Shown here: one piece after another, positions 1 through 12,000 of the stretch
How positions within the stretch are numbered: position 1 is the stretch's first letter
Layout of the letters: every line of letters begins with the position of its first letter
Source of the DNA: Triatoma infestans
Taxonomy: Eukaryota; Arthropoda; Insecta; Hemiptera; Reduviidae
DNA length: 64,000 nucleotides
Assembly (NCBI GenBank): GCA_011037195.1
Contig: JAAEAF010001991.1
Coordinates: 1-64,000 of the forward strand
Reading direction: 5' to 3'
Position numbers and translations under genes: made by a program
The notes under the pieces: generated by a model
What the model was told of the DNA's origin: nothing
Database searches by the model: none
What the model saw: the letters and a program-made list of their open reading frames with translations, nothing else

Positions 1-255
1 GATTTTTATTTTATTTTTTTTTTTAGCCCGCAGATTATTATAACATATAATTTAAAAATTATACAAAAAAGAAATCCTGATTACCTAGGAAAATGGCAGG
101 TAGACATATATTAGAGCTGAGTCATAATCGTTTCGAGGATAAAATATGAAATTTTTTCCGCTTGATTGAAGAGAGAATTCGATATATTAAACATTTACTC
201 ATTTAATAGGGAAGTGAATAGTGGGAAAACGTGGCCCAAATGAATGTTCCGACAT
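1..255. other. Intron sequence upstream of the first visible exon
   Basis: AT-rich non-coding sequence with no open frame, repeat end or splice-flanked block that I recognise. It lies upstream of the first visible ABCG exon and is presumably part of that gene's intron. Confidence 0.4.
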
Positions 256-934
256 TGAAAAAATCTGATGTGAAATACGTACATACACAACTGAAGTTTA
301 ATAAAATTTGTCGATGTTTTTATGGAGAAAATCACGTAAACTGAAAAACCTATTCAGTAAAAAAGCACTTCCGGTTTACTAATTTTCTTGAAAATCAGAA
401 TTTTGGCAATCTATTTATTTCTAATTAATTTTGTTTGGATGGTAGATTTGTATAATCAACTAAGATAGCACTTTAGTGGCAAACATAACCCTACCGCTAC
501 CCCAAAAAGCCCCCTTAAATGAGTTTAAATGAGTTTACCTGGTGAAATGTTGCAAATAAAAGCTGTAGCTCTTTATATGTATAATTCTGGAGCTGTTTTA
601 GAGAAAATAGTAGAAAACTGAAGAATATTTTTCAGTAAAAACGCACTTCCCCGATTATCCGATAACCCGAAAACCCTCACTGACTGGTCAAAACTATATT
701 ATCGTGTCCACTGATAGAACCTAAAAGAAATACCTAGTTACAACTCTCTGCGATTTTTCGTTTTTGAGTTATGCTGAGCCTCCACCCCCACACACACATC
801 TTCGGACAAATTTCTAACAACCATTTTTTCCGACCTAAGCAGAACTCACATGCTTTTTTCCGTTTGAAAACTCAATTATGAAAATTGGACACCATCGCAA
901 TGCTTTCTTTTTATGACAGTAAGAAAAAGTAAAA
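256..934 (-). repeat. Family A repeat, one-unit copy, diverged
   Basis: On the plus strand it opens with a degenerate hairpin end (AAAATCTGATGTGAAA), continues through one internal unit with CACTTCCGG near 370, and closes with a degenerate GACAGTAAGAAAAAGT near 920-930. Order and spacing match better copies of family A (for example 26563-27281) read in the same direction. Divergence is high, so this is an old copy. Confidence 0.7.
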
Positions 935-1477
935 ATTTAGTTTTTTTTAATATACAAAATGATAAACAATTCAGCATCCATTTTAATAATAATTACAATA
1001 TATTCTTTAAAATATATTTAAAGGAGAAATGTAAATATCAGGGCTGTATTATCGGAAATTAGCAATATGGTTGAATGATTAGGTACTTTCTAGCTTGTAG
1101 GAACGAACATACAAGTTACTGATATAGAAATTTTTTTTTTGGTATCTAGAGCAGTAGATAAGTTTCATGATATATTTGAAGGACAAAATAAGTTAAGTCC
1201 ACAGCAACTCGTTTGTTCCAGTTAAATAAAAAAAAGAACAAGGGTAACCACAATAAAAATTTCGGTGTCCAAAAAATTATATGTTTGATATTCAAAATCA
1301 GCAATGTTAAAATGTTATAATACATTTATAAAAATTAAAAAAACAAAAAAAAAATGGCAACTTTCATTCCAGAGCCAACTTTCTCGCCTGGAGACATTTG
1401 ACATTTTTCTTTTTTTCTTTGTTTGTTTGTTTTTTTTTTTAATTTTTGTTTCAATTTCTGTTTTATATTAGGGTATG
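935..1477. other. Intron, nothing recognised
   Basis: AT-rich sequence with poly-A and poly-T runs (about 1330-1355 and 1405-1445). No coding potential or recognisable element end was seen. Confidence 0.4.
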
Positions 1478-1915
1478 AATTTTATTCTCTTTGACCCCTA
1501 GTAAGAGGAAGTATTGCAATCGTGTCAATTTTAGCAAATTGTGTTTCCGACGCAAATACGTATTTAGACAGTAACAATAGCGTTCAGCTTTCCTGTAATG
1601 TACCACTTCAATACAATTTATTCTTCTATTACCAATATAATAAATATTAATATACGTTAAAACAATTTTAACATTTCAAATTTGAAAAAAAAAATTATTT
1701 TAATCGGTAGTGAAACTTTATAGAATAGGTTTGTGAGTTAATTTTCGAGAATTTTCTCGAAAACTACTATAATGATTTCCTTATAAACTTGAGATACTAA
1801 CTGCATAGCTAACATATATGAACTTATCACTTTTTATTTTGAACAATTTTTAAAAAAAAAAATTATTTTGAATATTTAGTTTTGAGAAATCTGACTTTGT
1901 TCAGTATTATTGCCG
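1478..1915 (+). repeat. Family A fragment, variant type
   Basis: Begins with CCCCTAGTAAGAGGAAGTAT and the following GCAATCGTGTCAA, the plus-strand start of family A. It then diverges into a variant body shared with 11745-12398 and 45761-46330 (CTCGAAAACTACTATAATGATTTCC type). It abuts the next copy head-to-tail. Confidence 0.6.
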
Positions 1916-1920
1916 CTCTT

Positions 1921-3120
1921 TTACTTTCTCTTACTCCTTAGTAACAGGAAGTATTGTAATTGTGTCAAATATTCGATATCGAGTGGTTTTTAGCAAATTG
2001 TCTGGCTGTGTGTGTGTGTGTGAACAGCATAGCTTAAAAACGAAAAATCGTAGAAAATTAAACTTGATATTCCGTTTAGGTATCACCAAGGGATCTGATA
2101 GTACGTTATCTCTCGAAATTCCTTAACCGGAAGTACCACTTTACTATGTTTTTTATTTTTTTTTTATTTTTTGCGATTTTCTCAAAAATACTTTCGACGA
2201 TTTTCTTCAAACTTGGTATATCAACTACACATACAATAAGCTACTACTTTTATTTGAAACATTTCTCTGGGAAAATTTATTTAAGGGCAGTTATGGGGGA
2301 GGGATGGGGTTAGGTTTTTATCTAAAGTTATTTCTCTTTATTAGACAATCCTATCATCTAAATAATGTTAATTAGAATTAAATATGTTGTTGAAATTCCG
2401 AGTTTGAAAAATTTGGATAACCGGAAGTGCATTTACTTTACCACTTTATTAAATGAAATTACCACTTTACTTGTTTTTTTTTTTTTTACTTTTTTTACGT
2501 TTTTCTCAAAAATGGCTCCGACGATTTTCTTTAAACTTGCTATATGAACTAGACATAAGGAGAGCAACAACTTTTATTTGAAACATTTCTCTGGGAATAT
2601 TTATTTAAGGGCAGTTATGGGGGAGGGATGGGGTTAGTTTTTTTTTTTTTTTATCTAAAGTGCTAATTCAGTTTATTAGACAATTCTATCATCTAAATAA
2701 TGTTAATTAAAATTGAATATGTTGTTGAAATTCCGAGTTTAAAAAAAAACGGATAACCGGAAGTGCGTTTACTTTACCACCTTTACTAAATGATTTTTTT
2801 CCACTTTTTCGTGATTTTCTCACAAATTGCTCCGACGATTTTCTTGAAACTTCTTATTTAAATTAAACATAGAAAGATTTACAACTTTTATTTAAAACAT
2901 TTCTCTGGAAAAATTCATTTAAGGGCAATTTTATTTTGGATTACCATTTAATTATTGGATTAGCTGGCTGGGAAGGTACCTGCCCCCTCCACTACTCTAT
3001 TATTTAATTAGGACAAATGAGGAAAATTTGATGTTAAATAAAAATTGTTATCATTTTATGTAATAAGTATGATAATAGCTGTAAGGAGAAAGTCACGAAA
3101 GTATGTCTAATCAGATTTTA
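1921..3120 (+). repeat. Family A repeat, plus orientation, about 1.2 kb
   Basis: Starts with ACTTTCTCTTACTCC followed by AACAGGAAGTATTG and an internal GT run near 2008. Three ACCGGAAGT sites at 2126, 2420 and 2756 mark successive internal units of about 300 bp, each with TCAAAAATGGCTCCGACG and GGGGGAGGGATGGGGTTAG-like blocks. The copy ends with a degenerate GTAAGGAGAAAGTC plus hairpin near 3080-3120. Its last third is the variant end also seen at 36000-36090/37655 and 46200-46300. Confidence 0.8.
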
Positions 3121-3591
3121 TTTATTTTTTGTTTTTGTTTTGTTTATGATTAAAAGAACATAGATTGTTTCATTGTTACCTAGAACAGTGATCAAGGTGA
3201 AGGTTCATTTATTGATTACATCAGTGAAGCCGGCTCTACATTTATATTACGAAATATTATTATTATATAACAAATTAATATGTTTTTGTATCTCTTTGAT
3301 AAGAAAAGCGTCAAATGTAAGAAAGAGGATGTAATTCTCACAGCGCAACAATATCTGGTCACACAACCGTGTAATTAAACAACGATTACGAGACTGGGCG
3401 CGATTATCATATAGAAACGCGAAACTAATACAGATCCAGAAAAAGGTAACATTGATTTATTGTTAAGGAAAAATTTATATTAATTGCAAATAATTTCACT
3501 CAGGATTATAAAAGATTTTATATTGAATATTTCATTAAGAAAATCGTATGCTCTATAACAACACTATATGTTGAGATGTAAGACTATTAAG

Positions 3592-4008
3592 AAAACAAAA
3601 AGCTGGTGTGAAGCCCCGCTAGCAATACGTAACAATATTATATAGGGGCAAAACCTTATAATATTCATGTGGTACTTTAGAGGAAAGCTTAACGCCACTG
3701 TTCCCCCCAGAACCCCCCCTAAAAATTCTATTTTCCCAGGAAAATGTTTCAAACAAAACAATAATTGGTATTTAATCTTTGGAGCCTTTATTGAGAAAAT
3801 CGGAAAAGTAAATAAAATTCAGTAAAGTTACAATTCCTGGATGGATTTTGTCCGAAACTTTCATTTCATATCCAACGGTAAATCCCTAAACGGAATACCA
3901 AGTTTGTGCTTCCTACGATTTTTCATTTTTGAGATATTTTGTTAAACATTGTTTTCGTACTTAGGGAACTAAAATCGCAATACTTCCTCTTACTAGGAGT
4001 AGACGTAG
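3592..4008 (-). repeat. Family A repeat, minus orientation, internally deleted
   Basis: Opens with AGCTGGTGTGAAG (the hairpin end), keeps the CCCCAGAACCCCCCCTAAAA and GAGAAAATCGG blocks, and closes with TTCCTCTTACTAGGAGTAG near 3983-4003. It is shorter than the two-unit copies. Confidence 0.7.
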
Positions 4009-4340
4009 ATTTTTGTATGTAGTTTAAGTGTATTGTGTACTGTTCTGGCGAAGTGCATGGAGTACTGAGCTGTGGTACCCGTGGGGTCGCTACTTCCCAA
4101 GTAACTGCATGCAACCCCTTGCGGGCTTACTATGAGTAAGTGTAAGTAAAAATTGGCTGTCCAAGGAGAGCATGTTGAACTCTTTGAATGATGCATGGAC
4201 CAATCGGAAAGGCCCATTCAAATAAGTAAATATCCAAAAATATTTTATAAGAATATCATATAAGAAAACTGCGTCAGTATCTTAAGTTGGCATCTCTGTC
4301 TTTTAAATTTAAAACAGCTGTTTCACCAAGTTTTAGAATA

Positions 4341-5464
4341 GGGTAAAGCTAGGAGAGATGACGCACATTTCAAAGTTATGCCCTCTATCAAAATATAGGA
4401 GATATATTAAAGAGGTAATTCTTATAAAACATATGCCAACTACTATTATCTACAAAAAAAAAATTGTTATTTTTCAAAATAAAGACATTCTCATTTATTC
4501 CTGAAACAAAATACATGTACACTACACTTGGCCGTGTAGTGGAAGACGAAATGGAAAAATAATAGTTTTGGAAAATAGTAAAATAATTTTGTGAAAATTA
4601 GCTAGTTCAAATAGTGTATTTTAGTGATGGGGATAGAGCCAATGCTCTAGGACTACAATCTAGGTCAATGCAAACCAAGAGACAAAGGGCAAGAAACAGT
4701 TAGGGTAAAACAATAAAAATCCCTCCAAACATTCCAGCATTATTTGAAAGGATTTGAACCATGAAGAGAAGACACATTCCTTGAATGTAGTCTAAAACAG
4801 ACATTCAAGCCAGAACATTACTTCAGAAATCGCTATCTTAGAAACAGTGCAGTTTCATCATATATTAATAAGTTTATACAATGTTTGCAAATAACTTGTA
4901 GTTATTATTTTAATAGAATATATTTAATGTTAGCAGTGGTGACTACTTTCTTATTACTAATACTTCTCTCTTAAACATATTATATACTCATCAGCCCTTT
5001 TACTAAACCGTTCGTGCTTACACAAGCCACTACAAACATTCAACAACTCAACACACCAAAAACATTTCAGCCGTCTCTCCTACTACGGTAGGAACCTCTC
5101 CTCTATTGTGGTAACATGGCTGATCGACATGAAACTTGGTAAACACTTAGTCTACGAGTCCAACTTTAACGACATCGAACAGCAGGAAATCTTTCATTTC
5201 GATTGCAATTAATATAGTATATAAAAAAGAAAAAAAAAAATTACTAAGCGATATGAAAATTCAGGTATTCACCAGATATAGCTGATGCGTATAAATGTTC
5301 GTAGAAACCAGAAAAATACACGAAATAACTGAAAAATTTTGCATTACGTTCGCTTCTGATCTCTCTACTCTTGGACTAACTTCCATGACGCCACGTGGTG
5401 GCAAACAAGAGAAGCAAAGCCTGCGTCTTCTCTTCTCCCCCCGTCATCTCTCCTAGCTTTACCC
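4341..5464. mobile_element. Non-autonomous DNA transposon with 23-bp terminal inverted repeats
   Basis: The left end GGGTAAAGCTAGGAGAGATG at 4341 is an inverted match to CATCTCTCCTAGCTTTACCC ending at 5464. The match continues inward by ACG/CGT, giving about 23 bp. TA dinucleotides flank both ends (4339-4340 and 5465-5466), as expected for a Tc1/mariner-type target duplication. The 1.1-kb interior has no transposase-like frame, so the element must have relied on a transposase made elsewhere. I do not recognise the family. Confidence 0.8.
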
Positions 5465-5789
5465 TATATAACATCCATTACTCATTTAATGATAGCAAAT
5501 AATCTTGAAATCTACACTGTGGTTGCATTCAATGATATGATTTCTGGTTTCTGAATGGGTAAACCGTCTGAAATATTCCCGAAAGTTGCAAAAAATCTTG
5601 TTAATTCATTCAATTGGTTTGTTCATTCAAAAATGGCCGAAGAATTAGGGATATCTGATGTGATATGCGCGGGGCAACCAATCAAATTCATCATTTGAAT
5701 CTCGCATTATGCTCGTATTCAAGGATGACTGACGTGTTACTATGGAAGAAATAATCCTTGATCCTGAAAAAGCGGTATAGTTTGCGGAA

Positions 5790-5990
5790 GGTATTCCAGG
5801 ATAATCTCACCCATACACTGCGCAATCCAACTCGAAACTATTGAAAAATTAGGCTGGTAAATTCGGCTCAGATCCGTCTTACAGCCCATGGCATGCCGCC
5901 AGATTTCTTTCTGTTTGGTCACCTCTAGGAGTTATTACGTGACGTCAAGTTTCTAAGCAACAAGAAACGGAAATATTATAGTAAATCTAG
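5790..5990 (+). pseudogene. Transposase remnant (DDE_3/mariner-like C-terminal part)
   Basis: Conceptual plus-strand translation gives a QDN-like tract near 5793 and then PPDFFLFGHL, a stop, and ELLRDVKFLSNKK around 5895-5970. In the Tc1/mariner superfamily the QDN Asp is the second catalytic residue, and a PDFFLFG-type motif carries the third followed by LK....V.FLS. The tract is broken by at least one stop and frame shifts. I could not find its terminal inverted repeats, so the extent is approximate. Family-level assignment is an inference from these motifs. Confidence 0.5.
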
Positions 5991-5999
5991 AACGTAAAG

Positions 6000-8843
6000 T
6001 AAACGGATCTATTATAGGAAATATAATAAATCTAGAGGCTGTGTCCAAAGTGCAGAGCGGGGTTCATCTATGAATTTTCTTTTCTGAGTTAGTTGCCATT
6101 TTATGCTCAAAGGAATAAGTCGTTATGCAACACTCCCTTGAATAAGACATTATGTAATATTTGAACGAGCAAGTTGTAATGCAGCACACTTAATAGTAAA
6201 TCTGTCTCTACAATTCAGGCCACTTCGGTTGACCTTAATTGTGAATACCCAAGTATGCCACTTCTAGTTTTCCTGGTTAGGGTTAATAAACTGGTTTTTT
6301 GTCGAGTAAGCGGCTCCGGTTCTCTCCTAGCCTGCAGAGGTTTATTATGAAATCGCAGAGCTGTTTCGGTTGGTTCCCTGCTGTGCAGCTTCTGGGAGCC
6401 CGGTTTAATTACTATCTACAATCATCAGCCAAGTAACAACAGTGTACAGTAACACTGAAGTTTCAAGAATTAGAGGCACAAAAGAATTATTTCCTTATTC
6501 CTATTGTTTCTTCCTTCCTTTTCCCCGATATGGGCTCAGAACACATGGGTCTTCCAACACTGACAACAACCATTCTGCGTTTCAAGTTAAGCGCTTTCCT
6601 TTGGCTTATTGAGAGTGATAATAACTAATATTTGCTACCCTTTTTATATTTAATTTATATATTCATTTTCCCATATAATTTTAATATTTTAATTTCCCAT
6701 ATTGCTCAACCTCAATTATATTATATACAAATCCACTCAATATTTTCACTCTTTAATTTTTGCTGTTTTTATTTAAATAGCTCCCACCCGAGGTATCTTA
6801 CCTCAATATATATTTTCATTTTATTTTTCCTGTATTTACTAAAAAAGTATTATGAGATTACGTCAAAAAAAAATAGGTAAATTGTGATATTCATTCAGTA
6901 TAATATATTAGAACCATTTCACTACTACTTTTTGAATGACCCTCATTCTCAATCGATAATACTCGTACTTACTTACATTAATGCAACTTTACTCATTTTC
7001 AATCGATTATGACGTATTATTGTCACAAATATTTGGTTAGATTTGGCCTAAATAACGAATAACTTTTTATTTTCACTTTCTTCACTAAAAAGCGAAGCAC
7101 AAGCGGGTCAATCTTTTTCACAATTTGTGAACAGTAGTTCCAAAACTGCTGATTAGTATGCACAACCATATTAATACTAATACTTGTTTTGTTTGAGTGT
7201 GTGTGTGTGGACCGACTTCGGTTATCGAACATTGCAGAGAAGGATATCGATAGTAGCTATGCTAAATACTGTTATTGTTGTTGAAGATTAGGAAGGGTCA
7301 ATTATTGCATAATTACTGTTCACTTGTTTGCTCACCCTGCATCATTATTTCATTACATTTAACATTTGTTAATGCATCAGTTAACATACCACAATTTATG
7401 CGCCTAGAGCGATTTTCTTGTATATTGTAGTGAACAGCTTTAAGAATATCTAAACAATTTTGACTCATGAGCTAGTTCTGACTCGAGTACTGTTCTCACC
7501 AAGTTTACTCGTTTATTCATATTACATATTACGAACCAAGAGTTACGTTCACTAGATTATTCACTTAATTAGTTATAGATGTGCACTAATAGAATAGAAT
7601 AGAATATACAATTAACATATTAACAAGAATAATTAACATATTGAATAATATTTACATTCAGCCTTAAAAATATGGTATTTTTTATAATTATAATCATTAC
7701 GAATTTATATTTACTAAATATTATACACATTTGCGTTTGTTTATTGAATATTAATTTTTACATATATTAAAACTGCACGAAAAAGCGCTCTTGTTGTACG
7801 TTACTGCTTGACGCGCTAGTGTCGGCGATAGGACAGGCATTTTAATGGCACTTACAATTAATAAAATATTGAAATCAAAATGATAAAAATTTGACAATTT
7901 TATCGTATACAATTTATCGATTTCAACCTACAGTCCGTAAATTAAAATAGGCCTATTGCTGCTTAGAATCTCGTAAGATATGACTAAAGGTGTAGTCCGG
8001 CCATCACTACCATGCCTACACTCATGGTGATTCCCCTCGATGGGTTCGTGCCGGGGGTCGCTTTAAGAGCGTTATTAGCCCTGTACAGACATTTCAAACT
8101 TTTTCTAAGAGAGAGTGAGACACTGTCAAACTTGTTTCTGTAGCGGAAAGGATGCCTCTTGATCTTCGATCATTCGTTATTCTGGAATCTACAGTACACT
8201 GGGAAGACACGTCGGACTCATTTATTGTTACGAGGCCATTGATAAATATCTCCCAAGATAAAATAGCCACTCCTCACTATTGGCGAAGTGTGGTGAGATT
8301 ATGGCACTCCAATTTAGTATTGAGTGTTCATTTTGCTTTGATGCACTCTTTTTCTTTTTTTTATCAGATCCACTTTTCTGAAAATTGTGACAAAAGTTTT
8401 TTCAAGTTTGACACAAAATATCTTATACCAAATGTGGAATTCGGAGACATCTTGACAGCAAAATACCTAATCGTTCATGTAACTCTTCTTTGCTTTCCTA
8501 TTCCCAACCTCTAATGGCCCAAAACTCTGTAGGGGGTGTATTGTTTTGAATTCCCTGAGATCGACAACTGAGAAGACGCTCATCCTCCCGAGGTAGCGTC
8601 CAGGTTTCACTATCATAGATAACATTTCATCGTTACTGTGGGTATTTTATCAGTATACCTTATAGTCGACGTGGCGGACAGAGCTATGGCACTGGTTTCT
8701 TAATGAAACAGGTATAACTGAGAATAAATAACGCGGAGCACGTCTACGCAGACCCCGGACTCACCCAAATGAATTTTATATCTCCTAGAAAACTAGATTT
8801 GTGCATTGTAAATTTAATGCAGATTATGCTTCTCTTGTTGCAG
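6000..8843. other. Intron upstream of first visible exon
   Basis: AT-rich intron DNA. A short GT run lies near 7195-7210 and a slightly GC-richer stretch at 7980-8090. The open stretch at 8152-8514 has no homology I recognise and no splice support. No Walker A (GPSGAGKST-type) exon was seen in 1-8843, so that exon is probably upstream of the window. Confidence 0.5.
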
Positions 8844-9027
8844 AACTACAGGTGTTGGAGGTAGCATCAAAGTGAATGGAGAGCCTAGGAAATTGTCAGT
8901 ATTTAATAAATTATCGAGTTATATAATGCAAGAGGATCTGCTGCAACCTTTCCTTACAGTCAGGGAATGTCTGATTACAGCAGCACAATTGAAATTAGGT
9001 GCTAACTGTCCAGATAAAAATAAAGCG
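8844..9027 (+). CDS. ABCG exon A (Q-loop exon)
   Basis: Acceptor TTGTTGCAG at 8843, donor GCG|GTAAGT at 9027/9028. The exon starts with the last base of a split codon (probably Arg) and then 61 codons: [16 protein letters not shown], the [13 protein letters not shown]-loop block, FLTVRECL, and the helical-domain start AAQLKLG. This follows directly after Walker A in ABCG1-type proteins, so the preceding exon should carry GPSGAGKST and end in phase 2. A GTG codon inside the exon at 8872 is not a start. Confidence 0.92.
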
Positions 9028-12000
9028 GTAAGTCCTTTTTTTTTATTTTTCATAATTCTAATTAATAAATAAAGATATTACGATAATTTGCTCATAACTA
9101 ATTAAACACAGTAATTAGTTATCTGATATAATTTGGTATTTCACATAAAAGAATTTACTTTGTCTCATTGTAAGAGGAAATATAGCGACCCTGTCAAAAT
9201 TTACGAAATGAATTTCCAACAAAAATACATGTTGTCCCCTGAGTACGAACACATTTTTATAGGGAATATGTGTGTGTGTGTGTGTGTGTTTTTGAATTTA
9301 CGAGGATCCGTAATAGGATCCGAAGAGAGGGATCTGAAGCAGAGAGAAAGACACGCACAAATTGAGAATCTCACTCGCTACTTAGGCCAGACTAGAGTGA
9401 GAGACTCTGTATAACACAGCTGCGCTAGCCCTACAAGGGACAGTCTTTAGAACAGTTTATATGGCACTTACAACGCGCCAGTAACCAACTATTACCCCTC
9501 AATCGAACTGAGTACTAGTAACTGGGCTCATCCGGTAATTCTGGTTAAAAAGAAGTCTGTAGATCAGACAAAAGTCGATCCAAACGACATAACCCAATTA
9601 GGAAACAGTACAGGTACGTGGTTGATTTGCGTAAATTAAACGCAATCACCACATCTGAAATTTATCCTCTTCCAGACATCCAATACATTTTGTCCACATT
9701 ACACAACACAACATACTTCACAACACTCAACATAATAATAATAGTAATAATGGGTTTTAATTTCTATTTGACAAAATACAATATTATAGCAACAATATTG
9801 TTTTCATCTTGTATTGATATGAAAATATTACAAACAGACTATACTCTTGGTCGAATGACCGTTAGAGGAGTTGCCAAGTTTATATAATTATATGTTTTAA
9901 TATTAGAACAAAATAAAATACAAAAAATAAATAAAAGCACTTTTTTTACCTTAAACAGAACAGTTGGACTTAATTATAGTTGTACTCTAGGACTAACTTG
10001 TATCTATACTGCCATGCAAATTTACAATAATTAGCCAGGCCAACCCAGTTTTCTCCGTATAAACAATTCATAAATTCACTGGCACTAAGCTCTTTTTTAT
10101 TGAATTATTTAATCCTGAACTCATTTAGTATTGGGCATTTAGCTATAAAATGAAAACAATCTTCTTTTTCATTTAAGTTTCAAAGGGAACATAACTTTAT
10201 CTGCATATTAAATGAGTATTTGTTTTAAATGTAGGAGCTTACCCCGAACTTTTATAATCCAGCTGATTGACCTAGCATCCAGATTACTATTAATTACTAG
10301 GTAATTTGTTGATAACACAGCGTTGACTATTTTCAGCACACATCTTGTATTTATTCATAAAATGTATTTTTATTTTATCTAACACTTCTGATATCCCCAC
10401 ACTACCACTTACTAACACATCCAAACTTACGTCATAAGAATTACATAATTGTTCTCAGTCAGTGGACCAAAATATTTTTTCTTTATCATCTCGTTGACAA
10501 ATAAATTTAGGATACCTGTGTGATGACAAAGACATACATCTATGAATATACCTTAGATGAAGTTTCAGTGTATTCTCAGTCAATCCTTGGCGCTACAGCT
10601 CCTGTAGGACCTTGGCCTCCATCAACACACCTTCCCATTCGGATCTGTCCGTAGCTCTCCTCCGCCATTGTCTGATCTGTAACCTAGCCAGATCTTCTTC
10701 CAGTTTCTCTAGCCATCTCAGTCTTGGCCTACGACTACCAGGGCCTTCATAGGCCTTCCTCGGAGCACTCCCCTCCTCCATCCGCTGCAAATGCCCTAGC
10801 CAACGCAATCTTTCAATCTTTATACTTTTTTTAGCTCTGCATTCTTTCTGTTCCTGTATGTGCCATTTTGCACTACTGAGCCATAAATAATTCGTAGCAC
10901 TTTTCTTTCCCAGCAGCGTAGTGCACGTTCGTCAGTTGCGATAAGCGTCCACGTTTCGGAGCCATATAGGAGCACAGGTTTAATAACGGTCCTATAAATA
11001 ACTATCTTGACCTTTCTTGACACATTTCTTTTCCGGAGAGTCGCGCTCAGCGCCCACAGTCACCTGTTAGCTGCTGCAATCCTGCTACTAATGTCGTCCT
11101 TAATTTCGTTTTTGTGCGTTAGAGTTGCTCCTAAATACTGAAAACTTCTCACGCCCTCAAAACAGTGTTGCGAAGCCTGCAGGTTGCCAAACCTTCTGGC
11201 CCTCCTTGTGGTTACCATGTACTTTGTCTTGTGACCGTTGACTTTTAGACCATACAACAAAGCTGCACCACTTTCCAATTCTATGTACGCTTCTTTTAAT
11301 GCCGCAGCAGACCCCGCGATGAGGGCCACGTCGTCTGCATAGGCTAGATATTGAACCATCATGTTGTAAATGTAAATGTATATAGGTATGTCAGAACAAT
11401 ATCAGGCTCGAGATAGACAATGAAATCCGGAGTGTAAGCTGGCAAATATAAAACATTTTTTTATAAAATACTTAAGCGGTAATTCCACTAGTTTGTACAT
11501 TGTGTAACCCCCATACTTCACTCGACCTAATCAAACGCCTTTCATTCCATTATACTTGACAAATGATCACAAGACAAAACTACATTCATCACACAATATG
11601 GCACATACAAATTCCTAACTAATTTCTGTCCTTCTAGAACCCATTATATTGGTGGTAGCGTATCTTCGAACCCAGCGTTCCGAACAACGACTGAGATTCG
11701 CTCAATTTTAAGATCGTTCTCTTCGGATCCTATTATATTGAACATAATATCTCAAAAAAAAAACATCGCAGGAAACTCAAATTAGATATTCCGTTTAAAT
11801 ACCACCACCGCTTTACAAGGTTAAAAAGAATCTATCAACCGGAAGTGCTACTTACTGAATTTTATTTCAGTTTTTCACGATGATTATTTAAAATTCGTCT
11901 ACTATTTACTAATATACATTAGATGCATTGATAGATTTCCCAAATTTGAAGAAAAATCGGTCTACCGGTAGTACGACTTTACAGAATAGGTTTACAGAAT

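Noticed and set aside
8152..8514. 120-codon open stretch upstream of exon A as an additional ABCG exon
   Set aside because: The translation does not match the Walker A region that must precede exon A, and there is no suitable phase-2 donor.
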